DNA from: JAEKLB01 sp050249235
Lineage (GTDB): Bacteria > Actinomycetota > Acidimicrobiia > Acidimicrobiales > CADCSY01
Direction: 5' to 3'
Assembly: GCA_050249235.1 (NCBI GenBank)
Contig: JBFWQW010000036.1
Coordinates: 1 to 23,874, forward strand
DNA: 23,874 nucleotides
Part shown: in pieces, positions 7,769 through 15,060 of the stretch
How the letters are laid out: the number at the start of each line of letters is the position of its first letter
Numbering within the stretch: position 1 is the stretch's first letter
Translations under genes and position numbers: made by a program
The notes under the pieces: model-generated
Told to the model about the DNA's origin: nothing
Databases searched by the model: none
What the model saw: only the letters and a program-made list of their open reading frames with translations

Positions 7769-9010
7769 ATGGCCGGAGGACGTCGGATCCCGCCCCGGCC
7801 GAACGGTGCCTGGCGAACCTTCCAGCCGCCCCGGGGCCAGACCGTGGCACCGTTCTCGCGCCTGGCGCGCGTCCACGCCCTCAGCGCGGCCGGCGACACG
7901 CTCGTCGCCATCGGCCTGGCCGGCTCGCTCTTCTTCTCGATCTCGCCCGACGCCGCCCGGGGCCGGGTCGCGCTCTACCTGCTGCTCACGATGGCTCCGT
8001 TCGCCCTGGTGGCGCCGCTGATCGGGCCCCTGCTCGACCGGCAGTCCGGGGGCCGCCGGGGCGTGGTGCTCGCCACGCTCGTCGGGCGGATGGCGCTGTG
8101 CGTGCTCATGGCCGACGACATCGACGGCCTGCTCCTGTTCCCGGAGGCGTTCGCCGTGCTCGTGCTCGGCAAGGGCTACGGCGTGGCCAAGGCCTCGCTG
8201 GTGCCCGCCCTGGTGGACGACCCCTCCGAGCTCGTGCAGGCCAACGCCAAGCTGACGCTGACCTCTGGCCTGGTCGGCTTCCTCGCCGCCCTCCCGGGGC
8301 TGCTGCTGTTCCAGATCGGGCCCTCGTGGGTGCTCCTCTTCGGGAGCATCCTCTTCGGCTTCGGGTCGGTGCTCGCCCTCCGCCTGCCCCCGGCCCGGCC
8401 GACGGCGCCGGAGGGCGCCGCCGAGCGGGCCGAGCTGCGGTCGACGGGCGTGTTCCTCGCCGCCAGCGGCATGGCCGTGCTGCGGGGCGTGGTCGGGTTC
8501 CTGGCCTTCCTCCTGGCCTTCTCGCTGCGGGCCGAGGACGCCCCGGCCTGGTGGTTCGGCGTGGTGGTGGCCGTGAGCGGCCTGGGCTCGCTGGGCGGGG
8601 CCGCCCTCGCCCCCCCGCTCCGGCGCGTCGTGCGGGAGGAGCAGCAGCTCCTCGGCTGCCTCGTGCTCGTCTCCGTCGGCGGTCTCCTGGCCCTCCAGGT
8701 CGGCGGGCGGGCGTCGGGCGCGGTGATCGCGGGCGTGGTCGGCGTGTGCGGCAGCGCGGGACGGTTGTGCTTCGACGCCATCGTGCAGCGGGACGCGCCC
8801 GACGCCGACAAGGGCCGGTCGTTCGCCCGCTTCGAGACCCGGTTCCAGCTGGCGTGGGTCATCGGGGCCCTGATCCCGGTGGCGCTCAGCGTCCCGCGGG
8901 ACTGGGGCTACGGGATCATCACCATCGCGGCCACGATCGCGGCCGTGTCCTACCTCACCGGTCGCCAGCCCTGGCGGCTGCACCGCGACCCGCCGGGTCC
9001 GCGGCCCTGA
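7769..9010 (+). CDS. MFS-type multi-pass transporter
   Basis: 413-aa membrane protein with about ten to twelve hydrophobic segments, beginning with HALSAAGDTLVAIGLAGSLF and continuing to the last helix (GIITIAATIAAVSYLTG). A loop with LLDRQSGGRRG follows helix 2, at the position of the MFS loop 2-3 motif (DRxGRR-like), which supports major facilitator superfamily membership. The substrate cannot be read from sequence. The ATG at 7769 is preferred over upstream in-frame ATGs because those run through the divergent neighbour and because TACGGT lies 6 nt upstream. About 30 mostly polar residues precede helix 1. Stands alone on this strand; converges on the DUF2342 gene with 18 nt between stops. 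Confidence 0.82.
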   Translation: MAGGRRIPPRPNGAWRTFQPPRGQTVAPFSRLARVHALSAAGDTLVAIGLAGSLFFSISPDAARGRVALYLLLTMAPFALVAPLIGPLLDRQSGGRRGVVLATLVGRMALCVLMADDIDGLLLFPEAFAVLVLGKGYGVAKASLVPALVDDPSELVQANAKLTLTSGLVGFLAALPGLLLFQIGPSWVLLFGSILFGFGSVLALRLPPARPTAPEGAAERAELRSTGVFLAASGMAVLRGVVGFLAFLLAFSLRAEDAPAWWFGVVVAVSGLGSLGGAALAPPLRRVVREEQQLLGCLVLVSVGGLLALQVGGRASGAVIAGVVGVCGSAGRLCFDAIVQRDAPDADKGRSFARFETRFQLAWVIGALIPVALSVPRDWGYGIITIAATIAAVSYLTGRQPWRLHRDPPGPRP

Positions 9011-9028
9011 CCAAATCCGCGCCGCCCT

Positions 9029-10249
9029 TCAGGCCTCGGGGTCGGGCGGGAGGTCGATGCGGGCGAGCCACAGGCCCGGCGCGTCCACCTCGGCCGGTGT
9101 CGGCAGCCAGTCCTCGCGCTCCCAGAGCCGGGCCAACCCGGCCGGCCCGGCCCGGTCGAGCACGCCCTGGACGAAGCGCTCGCCCCGCTCGTACTGGGCC
9201 TGGTCGAGCTCGAGGCCGAGCAGGTGCTCGACGAAGCGGTCGCCCTCGCCGGCCTCGACCCGCCGGCGCCGCAGCGCCTCGGTGAGCATGGGGTAGTTGG
9301 CGATCAGCTGGCCGCCGACCGTGTCGACGACCCAGTCGACGTAGCCCTCGACGACGGCGACGAGGGCCGACAGCTTCGGCTTCAGCTCCCGCTGGGCCGG
9401 GCTCTCGATGGCGCCGAGCAGCGTGGCCGGATCGCCCAGCGCCTGCTGCATGCCGGTGGGGTCGGCCGGATCGAGCTGGCCCAGGCGCTCCTCGAGCGCG
9501 GTCGGGTCGACCCGGAAGCTGCCGGCATAGGTGAGCAGGAGCCCGTCGAGCGCGGCCCGCACGTGCGGGATGCCGAGGACGGCATGGGTGGCGAGCTCGG
9601 ACACGCAGAGCCAGAGGCGGAGGTCGACGTCGGGCAGGTTACAGTCCGCGCCGAAGGCGTTGAGGTTGGGCGCCACGACGACCAGCTCGTCGCCGGGTGG
9701 CCGGGGGATGGGCAGGTCGTACTGCCCGAGCGAGCGACCGGCGAGATGGCCCACCATCGAGCCGGCCTGCATGCCGAAGAGCAGGGGGCCGAACGCGCTG
9801 GAGAAGCCCTGGAGCAGCGCCGTGAGCGGATCGCTGGCGTCGGCCGGCGGGGGTGTGGCCGTCGTGAGGGCCGTCGACAGCCGCTCGAGCAGGGGACGCC
9901 AGCCGTCGATCGTCCGCCTGGCCCACTCCGCCCTGGTGACGGGCACCATCCGGACGAGCCCGCCGGTGCGGGCGATCGGCAGCCCGGTCAGGTCGGCGAC
10001 CCTCATCTCGGCCACGCGGACGAGCTCTTCGAGGCGGATGCGCTCCACCGGGTCGGGGTTCGGCTCGGCCATCCCGCCGCTCGCGAGCTGCACCGCGAAC
10101 TGCCTGGCGGTGTCCCAGCTGGACGTGCCCGAGCCCCGCATCATCTTCGCCAGGTCGCCCAGGAAGGGGATGCCCTCGAACGGGTTCGCGGCAGGGACGC
10201 CGTCGTCCGGGTCGCCGTCGCGGCCCTCACCTGGACCCTGGTCGCCCAT
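9029..10249 (-). CDS. DUF2342 (zincin-like, TIGR03624-type) protein with degenerate zinc motif
   Basis: 406 aa if started at ATG 10249 (residue numbers here count from the GTG 3 nt upstream). The opening NPFEGIPFLGDLAKMM (23-38) and the body (LLFGMQAGSMVGHLAGRSLGQYDLPIPR, positions 157-184) match the actinobacterial zinc-dependent metalloprotease/putative hydrolase family DUF2342. Where family members carry an HExxH zinc site, this protein reads SELATH (218-223), lacking the first His and with changed spacing; the later EGxxDW segment (302-307) has Tyr where a His is common. So it probably does not bind catalytic zinc. ATG 10249 is favoured because a TACGAT -10 lies 6 nt upstream. In mycobacteria the homologue neighbours PDZ-Lon and UPF0182 genes, both also in this window. 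Confidence 0.85.
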   Translation of the reverse strand: MGDQGPGEGRDGDPDDGVPAANPFEGIPFLGDLAKMMRGSGTSSWDTARQFAVQLASGGMAEPNPDPVERIRLEELVRVAEMRVADLTGLPIARTGGLVRMVPVTRAEWARRTIDGWRPLLERLSTALTTATPPPADASDPLTALLQGFSSAFGPLLFGMQAGSMVGHLAGRSLGQYDLPIPRPPGDELVVVAPNLNAFGADCNLPDVDLRLWLCVSELATHAVLGIPHVRAALDGLLLTYAGSFRVDPTALEERLGQLDPADPTGMQQALGDPATLLGAIESPAQRELKPKLSALVAVVEGYVDWVVDTVGGQLIANYPMLTEALRRRRVEAGEGDRFVEHLLGLELDQAQYERGERFVQGVLDRAGPAGLARLWEREDWLPTPAEVDAPGLWLARIDLPPDPEA

Positions 10250-10254
10250 CACGG

Positions 10255-10261
10255 CATCGTA
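10255..10261. promoter_or_regulatory. Overlapping divergent -10 elements between DUF2342 and SDR genes
   Basis: On the minus strand TACGAT (complement of 10256-10261) ends 6 nt before ATG 10249. On the plus strand CATCGT (10255-10260) ends 6 nt before GTG 10267. The two hexamers share five bases, so one short element could fire both ways and give leaderless transcripts. The plus-strand hexamer is the weaker match. Confidence 0.4.
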
Positions 10262-10266
10262 GGCAG

Positions 10267-11283
10267 GTGATCGCCGGTTCCCACGTCGAGGGAGACGACG
10301 CCGCGCCGGCCACCCGTGTCGCCGTCACCGCCTCCCTCGGGCAGCTCGGGCGCCGGGTCGCCGGCCTCGCCGGCGAGGACCCGGCGGTGTCCGAGGTGGT
10401 CGCCGTCGACCCGACCGGGCCCGACCTCGAGCGGGTGCTCGAGGGATGCGGCACGCTCGTGCACCTCGACCCGGGGGGTCCGGACGGGTCGACGGCCCGG
10501 TTGCTCGACGCGGCCGGGCATCTCGGCGTGCGCCACCTGGTGCTGCTTTCGAGCGCCACCGTCTACGGGGCCTGGGCGGACAACCCGGTGCCGTTGACGG
10601 AGGACGCGCCGCTGCGGCCCAACCCGGGCGCCGACCACGCCCATCGCCGGGCCGAGCTCGAGCGCCTCGGCGCCGACTGGCTGGTGGGAGGGCCCGGCCG
10701 GACGGTGGCCGTGCTCCGGCCCGCGCTGTCGGTCGGCACCGACGTGGACGACGGACCGGGCACGTCCTCCCGGCTCCTGCGGGGGCCCCGTCTGGTGCGG
10801 GGCGTGCGGGCCGGCCAGGACGAGCCCCCCGTACAGGTGCTGGACGTCGACGACCTCGCCGCCGCCGTCGACCTCGCCCGCCGCGACCGCCTCGACGGGC
10901 CCTTCAACGTGGCGCCGGACGGCTGGCTGAGCGGCGAGCAGGTGGCGGCGCTGGCCGGCGACCCGCCCCGGGTGCGCCTGCCGGGCTGGCTGGCGTCGTG
11001 GAGCCGGGCCCGTGCTCGGCCCGGGCAGCCGCGGCCCTCCTCGCACGACCCGTACTCGACGCAGCCCTGGGTGGTCGCCAACGACCGCCTCAAGGCCGCC
11101 GGGTGGACCCCGACCGTCCCGAACGACGTGGCCTACGTCCGGGCGACACCGGGGACGCCCTGGTCGCAGCTCTCGCCCAAGCGCCGGCAGGAGCTGGCCA
11201 TCGGCACGGCGGGGTCGCTCGTGGCCGGTGCCCTCGCCGGGGTCCTCGGCCTGGTCGTCCGGGCCCGCCGCCGCCGGGGCTGA
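10267..11283 (+). CDS. Atypical SDR / NAD-dependent epimerase-like protein with C-terminal membrane anchor
   Basis: 338 aa with the extended short-chain dehydrogenase fold: first beta strand RVAVTASLGQLGRRVAGL (17-34), a VVAVDP strand (45-49), the HLVLLSSATVYG core (90-101) and an LRPALSVG segment (150-157). The nucleotide-binding glycine motif is degenerate (TASLGQLG rather than GATGxxG), and the YxxxK catalytic pair appears replaced by H124 and R128. It may therefore bind without catalysing, like other atypical SDRs. A C-terminal helix (about 310-331) ending in RARRRRG would tether it to the membrane with the enzyme domain cytosolic. GTG at 10267 is the given start; the divergent neighbour begins 17 nt away. 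Substrate unknown. Confidence 0.78.
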   Translation: MIAGSHVEGDDAAPATRVAVTASLGQLGRRVAGLAGEDPAVSEVVAVDPTGPDLERVLEGCGTLVHLDPGGPDGSTARLLDAAGHLGVRHLVLLSSATVYGAWADNPVPLTEDAPLRPNPGADHAHRRAELERLGADWLVGGPGRTVAVLRPALSVGTDVDDGPGTSSRLLRGPRLVRGVRAGQDEPPVQVLDVDDLAAAVDLARRDRLDGPFNVAPDGWLSGEQVAALAGDPPRVRLPGWLASWSRARARPGQPRPSSHDPYSTQPWVVANDRLKAAGWTPTVPNDVAYVRATPGTPWSQLSPKRRQELAIGTAGSLVAGALAGVLGLVVRARRRRG

Positions 11284-11371
11284 GCACGGGGCCGGCTCCG
11301 AGGTCGCCGTCACCCGCGCCGTGGCGGTCCAGCCAGGGCTGGTGTGCCGAGGCGACCGGGCGGCGAGCGGG

Positions 11372-12538
11372 TCAGGCCGGCGGCCGGGTCCCGAGCACGA
11401 CGGTGCCCTCGAGGAGGTCGGCACCCCGCTGGTAGCTGATCGTGACCTGGTCGCCGGGATGGCGTACCCGCATGGCGATCCGCATCGTCGACATGCCGGC
11501 CAGTGGCTTCCTGTCGATGGCGAGCACGACGTCGTCGGGCCGGAGCCCGGCCTGGGCGGCCGGGCTGGCGTCGATCACGGACACGAGGACCACGGCGCCG
11601 TCGGCGCGGTCGGCACCCCGGACGCCGAGCCAGCCCGGCCGGTAGGTGCCCCCGGACACCAGGTCCGACGCCACCGCCTTCGCCACGTCGACCGGCGTGG
11701 CATAGCCCGCGGCCAGCCGGCCGTCGACCACCTCGAACGCGGTGCAGATGCCGACCACCCGGCCATGGGTGTCCACCAGGGCACCGCCCGAGGAGCCGGG
11801 CGCCATCGAGGCGTCGGTCTGGATCATGTCGAGGAGCGAGAGCCCGCCGTCGCTGCGGACCTCCCGCCCGAGCCCGCTGATCTGACCGACGGTGACGGCC
11901 GGCGTGTTGCCGCTGCGGTGGGAGGCGCTGACGACGACGGCCGGCTTGCCCACGGCGACCTCGTCCGACGGGCCGAACGCCGCGACCGGGAACGGTCCCT
12001 CGCCGACGAGGCGGACGACGGCCATGTCGGTCTCGAGGTCGACGCCGACCAGCGTCCCGGTGAGGCGCCGTCCGTCGGCCAGCACGGCGCTGATCGCCTC
12101 GGCGTCAGCGACGACGTGGGCGTTCGTCATGAGGTGGCCGTCGGCGGTGAAGAGCACGCCGGAGCCGAGCATGGCCGCCGATGCGCCGATCACCTCGAGG
12201 CGCACGACGGCGGCGAGCGTGGGCTCGGCCGCGGCCATGGCGTCGAACGGGGCGAGGGTGGCGTCGGCGGTGCTGGCCGCGGGCCGGACGATGGTGGTGC
12301 GGGGACCCGGCTCGCGGACGTCGAGCGCCCCACCGGCGGCGAGGACGCCGACCGTGCCGATCGAGCCGGCCGCGGCGGCGAGGACGACCGTGCTCCAGCG
12401 GTGCGAGCGGGACGCCCGCCGGCCGACGGTGGTGCCGTCGGCGAGCTCGGACGGGTGGCGCCACAGGCGGTCGTCCGGCGGCGGGGGCAGGCGATAGGCG
12501 CCCGGCGGGTCGACGTCGTCGGCGTCGAAGGGCTCCAC
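11372..12538 (-). CDS. Membrane-anchored HtrA/DegP-like (S1C) serine protease with PDZ domain
   Basis: 388 aa. Cytosolic N-terminus with DDRLWRHPSEL (22-32), single membrane helix at about 48-70, trypsin-like domain at about 105-295, and PDZ domain at about 300-385. The catalytic triad is complete: His141 in TNAHVV, Asp171 in ETDMAVVRL, Ser250 in APGSSGGALV. It probably degrades or refolds damaged proteins on the outer face of the membrane. The GTG at 12538 has no Shine-Dalgarno sequence but a TATCCT hexamer (complement of 12547-12552) lies 8 nt upstream. Converges with the SDR gene and diverges from moaE. Two cysteines are absent from the protease core except Cys265, so no disulfide is expected. 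Confidence 0.92.
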   Translation of the reverse strand: MEPFDADDVDPPGAYRLPPPPDDRLWRHPSELADGTTVGRRASRSHRWSTVVLAAAAGSIGTVGVLAAGGALDVREPGPRTTIVRPAASTADATLAPFDAMAAAEPTLAAVVRLEVIGASAAMLGSGVLFTADGHLMTNAHVVADAEAISAVLADGRRLTGTLVGVDLETDMAVVRLVGEGPFPVAAFGPSDEVAVGKPAVVVSASHRSGNTPAVTVGQISGLGREVRSDGGLSLLDMIQTDASMAPGSSGGALVDTHGRVVGICTAFEVVDGRLAAGYATPVDVAKAVASDLVSGGTYRPGWLGVRGADRADGAVVLVSVIDASPAAQAGLRPDDVVLAIDRKPLAGMSTMRIAMRVRHPGDQVTISYQRGADLLEGTVVLGTRPPA

Positions 12539-12546
12539 GCCCGGAG

Positions 12547-12552
12547 AGGATA
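12547..12552 (-). promoter_or_regulatory. Putative -10 element (TATCCT) of the HtrA-like gene
   Basis: Minus-strand TATCCT ends 8 nt before the GTG start at 12538, consistent with a leaderless or nearly leaderless transcript. No Shine-Dalgarno sequence lies between. Confidence 0.45.
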
Positions 12553-12687
12553 CGAGGGGGGCCAGGCCGGTTGTCCGCGCCCTCGGGCCTCGCCCTCCGT
12601 GCCGTATGAGCCTTCCGGTCCCCGGCCGGGCGGGTCGCGGGCCGTCCCGTCCGCCGGCCGGGGAGGGATCGCGGCCGGCGACCCTCC

Positions 12688-12693
12688 TAGCAT
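12688..12693 (+). promoter_or_regulatory. Putative -10 element (TAGCAT) of moaE operon
   Basis: TAGCAT ends 6 nt before the GTG at 12700, with no Shine-Dalgarno sequence between. Fits a leaderless start. No clear -35 hexamer at 16-18 nt. Confidence 0.5.
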
Positions 12694-12699
12694 CGGGTC

Positions 12700-13212
12700 G
12701 TGCAACCGGCTGCGGGCGACACCTGGGTGGCGCTGACCGACGAGGTCCTGCCCGTCGGCGCGGTCGCCGACTGGGCCGTCCGGGCCGACTGCGGTGCAGT
12801 CGTCCTGTTCAGCGGGACGGTCCGCGACCACGCCGAGGGCCGGCCCGGGGTGAGCCGGATCGTCTACGAGGCCTACGCCGAGCAGGTCGTCCCCCGCCTG
12901 GAGGCCATCGCCGGCGCGGCCCGGGATCGGTGGCCGACCATCGGGCGGGTGGCGCTCCTGCACCGGACCGGCCCCCTCGGGCTCGGCGACGTCTCCGTGG
13001 TCGTGGCCGCCAGCGGGCCGCACCGGCCGGAGGCCTTCGACGCGGCCCGCTACTGCATCGACACGCTCAAGTCGACGGTGCCGATCTGGAAGCAGGAGCG
13101 GTGGACCGGCGGCGAGGACTGGGGCCTCGACGCCAAGGCGATCGTCGAGGTCGCCGAGGCCGCCGAGGCCGGGCCCGGCCCGGGTTCGGGGTCGGGTGCG
13201 GGGTCGGCGTGA
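12700..13212 (+). CDS. moaE: Molybdopterin synthase catalytic subunit MoaE
   Basis: Inserts two sulfurs, carried by MoaD, into precursor Z to make molybdopterin. The 170-aa protein shows family signatures in order: FSGTVRDH (37-44), YEAYAEQ (56-62), HRTGPLGLGDVSVVV (88-102), HRPEAFDAARYCIDTLKSTVPIWKQE split across 108-133, and GGEDW (137-141). Lys124 and Lys131 correspond to the conserved active-site lysines. The last about 20 residues are a low-complexity Ala/Gly/Ser/Pro tail that looks dispensable. No moaD or other molybdenum cofactor gene is nearby; instead it overlaps by GTGA with a 57-aa membrane protein that precedes mreB, an unusual partnership. Confidence 0.93.
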   Translation: MQPAAGDTWVALTDEVLPVGAVADWAVRADCGAVVLFSGTVRDHAEGRPGVSRIVYEAYAEQVVPRLEAIAGAARDRWPTIGRVALLHRTGPLGLGDVSVVVAASGPHRPEAFDAARYCIDTLKSTVPIWKQERWTGGEDWGLDAKAIVEVAEAAEAGPGPGSGSGAGSA

Positions 13213-13382
13213 ACGGCCTCGCCTTCCTCCTCATGGCGCTGGTGGTGAGCCTGGCCGGCTCGGCGCTGCTCTGGGCCAGGCAGCGCAAGCCCACGTCGCT
13301 CGATCACGGCATCACGGAGTTCCAGCGGGAGATGCGGGCCCTGGCGCCCGACGAGCGGTCCTGGCCGGACGGCTCGGTCTGA
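13209..13382 (+). CDS. Small single-span membrane protein between moaE and mreB
   Basis: 57 aa, not recognised as a named family. A membrane helix occupies about residues 3-22 (GLAFLLMALVVSLAGSALLW), followed by a basic turn (ARQRK) and an amphipathic cytosolic tail containing DHGITEFQREMRALAP. By the positive-inside rule the tail is cytosolic. The GTG at 13209 overlaps the moaE stop (GTGA), and the stop is 4 nt before mreB, so it is co-translated with both. The tail could bind MreB or another partner at the membrane; that is inference from context only. Good third-position GC and tight spacing argue it is a real gene. Confidence 0.7.
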   Translation: MNGLAFLLMALVVSLAGSALLWARQRKPTSLDHGITEFQREMRALAPDERSWPDGSV

Positions 13383-13386
13383 TCTG

Positions 13387-14391
13387 ATGGCCCGCGACCT
13401 CGCCATCGACCTCGGCACCGCGAACACACTGGTCTACGCCCGGGGTCGGGGGATCGTGCTCAACGAGCCCTCGGTGATCGCGCTCAACGTCAACACCGGC
13501 GACGTGCTGGCCATGGGCCACGAGGCCTGGCAGATGATCGGCCGGACCCCGGGCTACATCCAGGCCGTCCGCCCCCTCCGCAAGGGCGCCATCACCGACT
13601 TCGACGTCACCCAGCGGATGATCCGGCTGCTGCTGCACCGGGCCGGGGTGTCACGGCTCACCCGTCCCCGGGTGCTCATCTGCGTGCCGTCGGCCATCAC
13701 CGAGGTCGAGAAGCGGGCGGTCACCGAAGCGGCCCGGCGGGCCGGCGCGGCCGAGGCCCAGCTGATCGAGCAGCCGGTGGCGGCCGCCATCGGGGCCGGT
13801 CTGCCGATCAACGAGCCGCTGGGGAACATGGTCGTCGACGTCGGCGGCGGCACCTCGGAGACGGCGGTGATCTCGCTCGGTGGCGTGGTGGCTCTCCGGG
13901 CCATCCGGGTGGGCTCGTTCGACATCGACGCCTCGATCCAGGCCTACGTCAAGCGTGAGTACGGCATCGCCATCGGCGAGCGCACCGCCGAGGACATCAA
14001 GGTCGCCATCGGCTCGGCCTGGCCCCATGACGAGGAGTTCCGGGCCGAGGTCCGGGGCCGCGACCTGATGAGCGGCCTCCCCAAGAACGTCATCCTCTCG
14101 CCGGCCGAGGTCCGAAAGGCCATCGACGAGCAGACGAGCGCGATCTGCGAGTCGGTGGTGTCCTGCCTCGGCCAGGCCCCGCCCGAGCTGGCCCAGGACC
14201 TCATCCACCAGGGCATCCACCTCGTCGGCGGCGGCGGGATGCTCCGGGGGCTCGACCGCCGGCTGGCGAACGAGACCGGCATCCCCGTCCACCTCGTCGA
14301 CGAGCCCCTCGAGTGCGTCGTGCTCGGCGCCGGCCGCTGCATCGAGTCCTACGAGAGCCTCCGGGTCATGTTCATGGGTGCCCGCGACTGA
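13387..14391 (+). CDS. mreB: MreB-like actin-family cell-shape protein
   Basis: Forms membrane-associated filaments that direct wall synthesis. 334 aa, normal MreB length. Actin-fold nucleotide motifs: phosphate-1 AIDLGTANTLVY (6-17), phosphate-2 VVDVGGGTSETAVIS (149-163) and adenosine motif LVGGGGMLRGL (279-289). KGAITDFDVTQRMI (66-79) and ICVPSAITEVEKRAV (98-112) are MreB hallmarks, separating it from FtsA or DnaK. No mreC, mreD, rodA or pbp2 follow; the next gene is on the other strand, with facing stops 3 nt apart. Such lone mreB genes often occur as second copies, so a canonical mreBCD cluster may exist elsewhere. Confidence 0.94.
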   Translation: MARDLAIDLGTANTLVYARGRGIVLNEPSVIALNVNTGDVLAMGHEAWQMIGRTPGYIQAVRPLRKGAITDFDVTQRMIRLLLHRAGVSRLTRPRVLICVPSAITEVEKRAVTEAARRAGAAEAQLIEQPVAAAIGAGLPINEPLGNMVVDVGGGTSETAVISLGGVVALRAIRVGSFDIDASIQAYVKREYGIAIGERTAEDIKVAIGSAWPHDEEFRAEVRGRDLMSGLPKNVILSPAEVRKAIDEQTSAICESVVSCLGQAPPELAQDLIHQGIHLVGGGGMLRGLDRRLANETGIPVHLVDEPLECVVLGAGRCIESYESLRVMFMGARD

Positions 14392-14394
14392 GGG

Positions 14395-14985
14395 TCACGC
14401 GCCGAGGACGGTCTCGGCGCACTGGCGGGTCTGCCAGTCGCGGTCATGGAGGGCGCGCTGCAGGGCGGCGTCGACATCGGGGCCGTCGAACGCGGCCAGG
14501 GCGAGCACGGCGCGGCGCCGCACCGCCGGCCGGTCGGTGGTGGCGGCCAGCACGGCCGCCTTGCCGTCCGGGTGGCCGAGACTGCCGAGGGCGGCCACGG
14601 CGGCCTCGCGGACGAGCGGGTCGTCGTGGCCGGCCGCGGCCCGGGCCAGCGCGGCCACGCTCCCGTCCTCGGCCGGGTCGCGCTCGCCCAGCGCCCACGC
14701 GGCCTGCTCGGCCACGCCGGGGTCGATGTCGCCGAGCAGGTGGGCGAAGCGCACCTCGACGACAGGCACCGCCAGTGCCACCGCCCGGCGCCGCACGACC
14801 GGATCGGCATCGACGAGGGACCGCTCGAGGTCGGCGACCGAGGCCCGGCCCATCCGGCAGAGCGCGGCCAGCGCCGTGGCCCGGACGCCGGCGTCCCCGT
14901 CGGCCAGGAGCGACCGGGCGACCGCTTCGTCGCCGGTGTGGCCCGCTTCGGCGGCCGTCGCCCGTCGTTCGGATGCCGGGCCCAT
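14395..14985 (-). CDS. HEAT-repeat protein
   Basis: 196 aa made almost wholly of HEAT/PBS-lyase-like helical repeats, each about 30 residues: for example DAGVRATALAALCRMG (31-46), DPVVRRRAVALAV (61-73), DPGVAEQAAWALGERD (88-103), DPLVREAAVAALGSLG (122-137), RPAVRRRAVLALAAFDG (152-168) and a final RDWQTRQCAETVLGA. Such solenoids bind proteins rather than catalyse; the partner is unknown. ATG at 14985 has the strongest Shine-Dalgarno sequence in the window, GGAGGAGGTGA, about 3 nt upstream, in contrast to the leaderless style of several neighbours. It converges on mreB and diverges from the PDZ-Lon gene. Confidence 0.85.
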   Translation of the reverse strand: MGPASERRATAAEAGHTGDEAVARSLLADGDAGVRATALAALCRMGRASVADLERSLVDADPVVRRRAVALAVPVVEVRFAHLLGDIDPGVAEQAAWALGERDPAEDGSVAALARAAAGHDDPLVREAAVAALGSLGHPDGKAAVLAATTDRPAVRRRAVLALAAFDGPDVDAALQRALHDRDWQTRQCAETVLGA

Positions 14986-14986
14986 G

Positions 14987-14997
14987 GTCACCTCCTC
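14987..14997 (-). promoter_or_regulatory. Strong Shine-Dalgarno sequence of the HEAT-repeat gene
   Basis: Minus-strand GGAGGAGGTGA sits just ahead of the ATG at 14985. It fixes that start and suggests a leadered, well-translated mRNA. Confidence 0.7.
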
Positions 14998-15060
14998 CGT
15001 CGGCGCCGTGGCCGCGGGACGCGACCGTAGGAGACGCCGACGAATGCCGCGCCCGGTGCC

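Noticed and set aside
9003..9035. Inverted repeat between the MFS and DUF2342 stops considered as a terminator
   Set aside because: The arms match only with a bulge (GGCCCTGA against TCAGGCC) and four of the pairs arise trivially from facing CTGA/TCAG stops; too weak to annotate.
11284..11371. Small hairpin (CCAGCC/GGCTGG near 11329-11342) between SDR and HtrA stops
   Set aside because: Six pairs with a two-base loop is not stable as drawn and such matches are expected by chance at this GC content.
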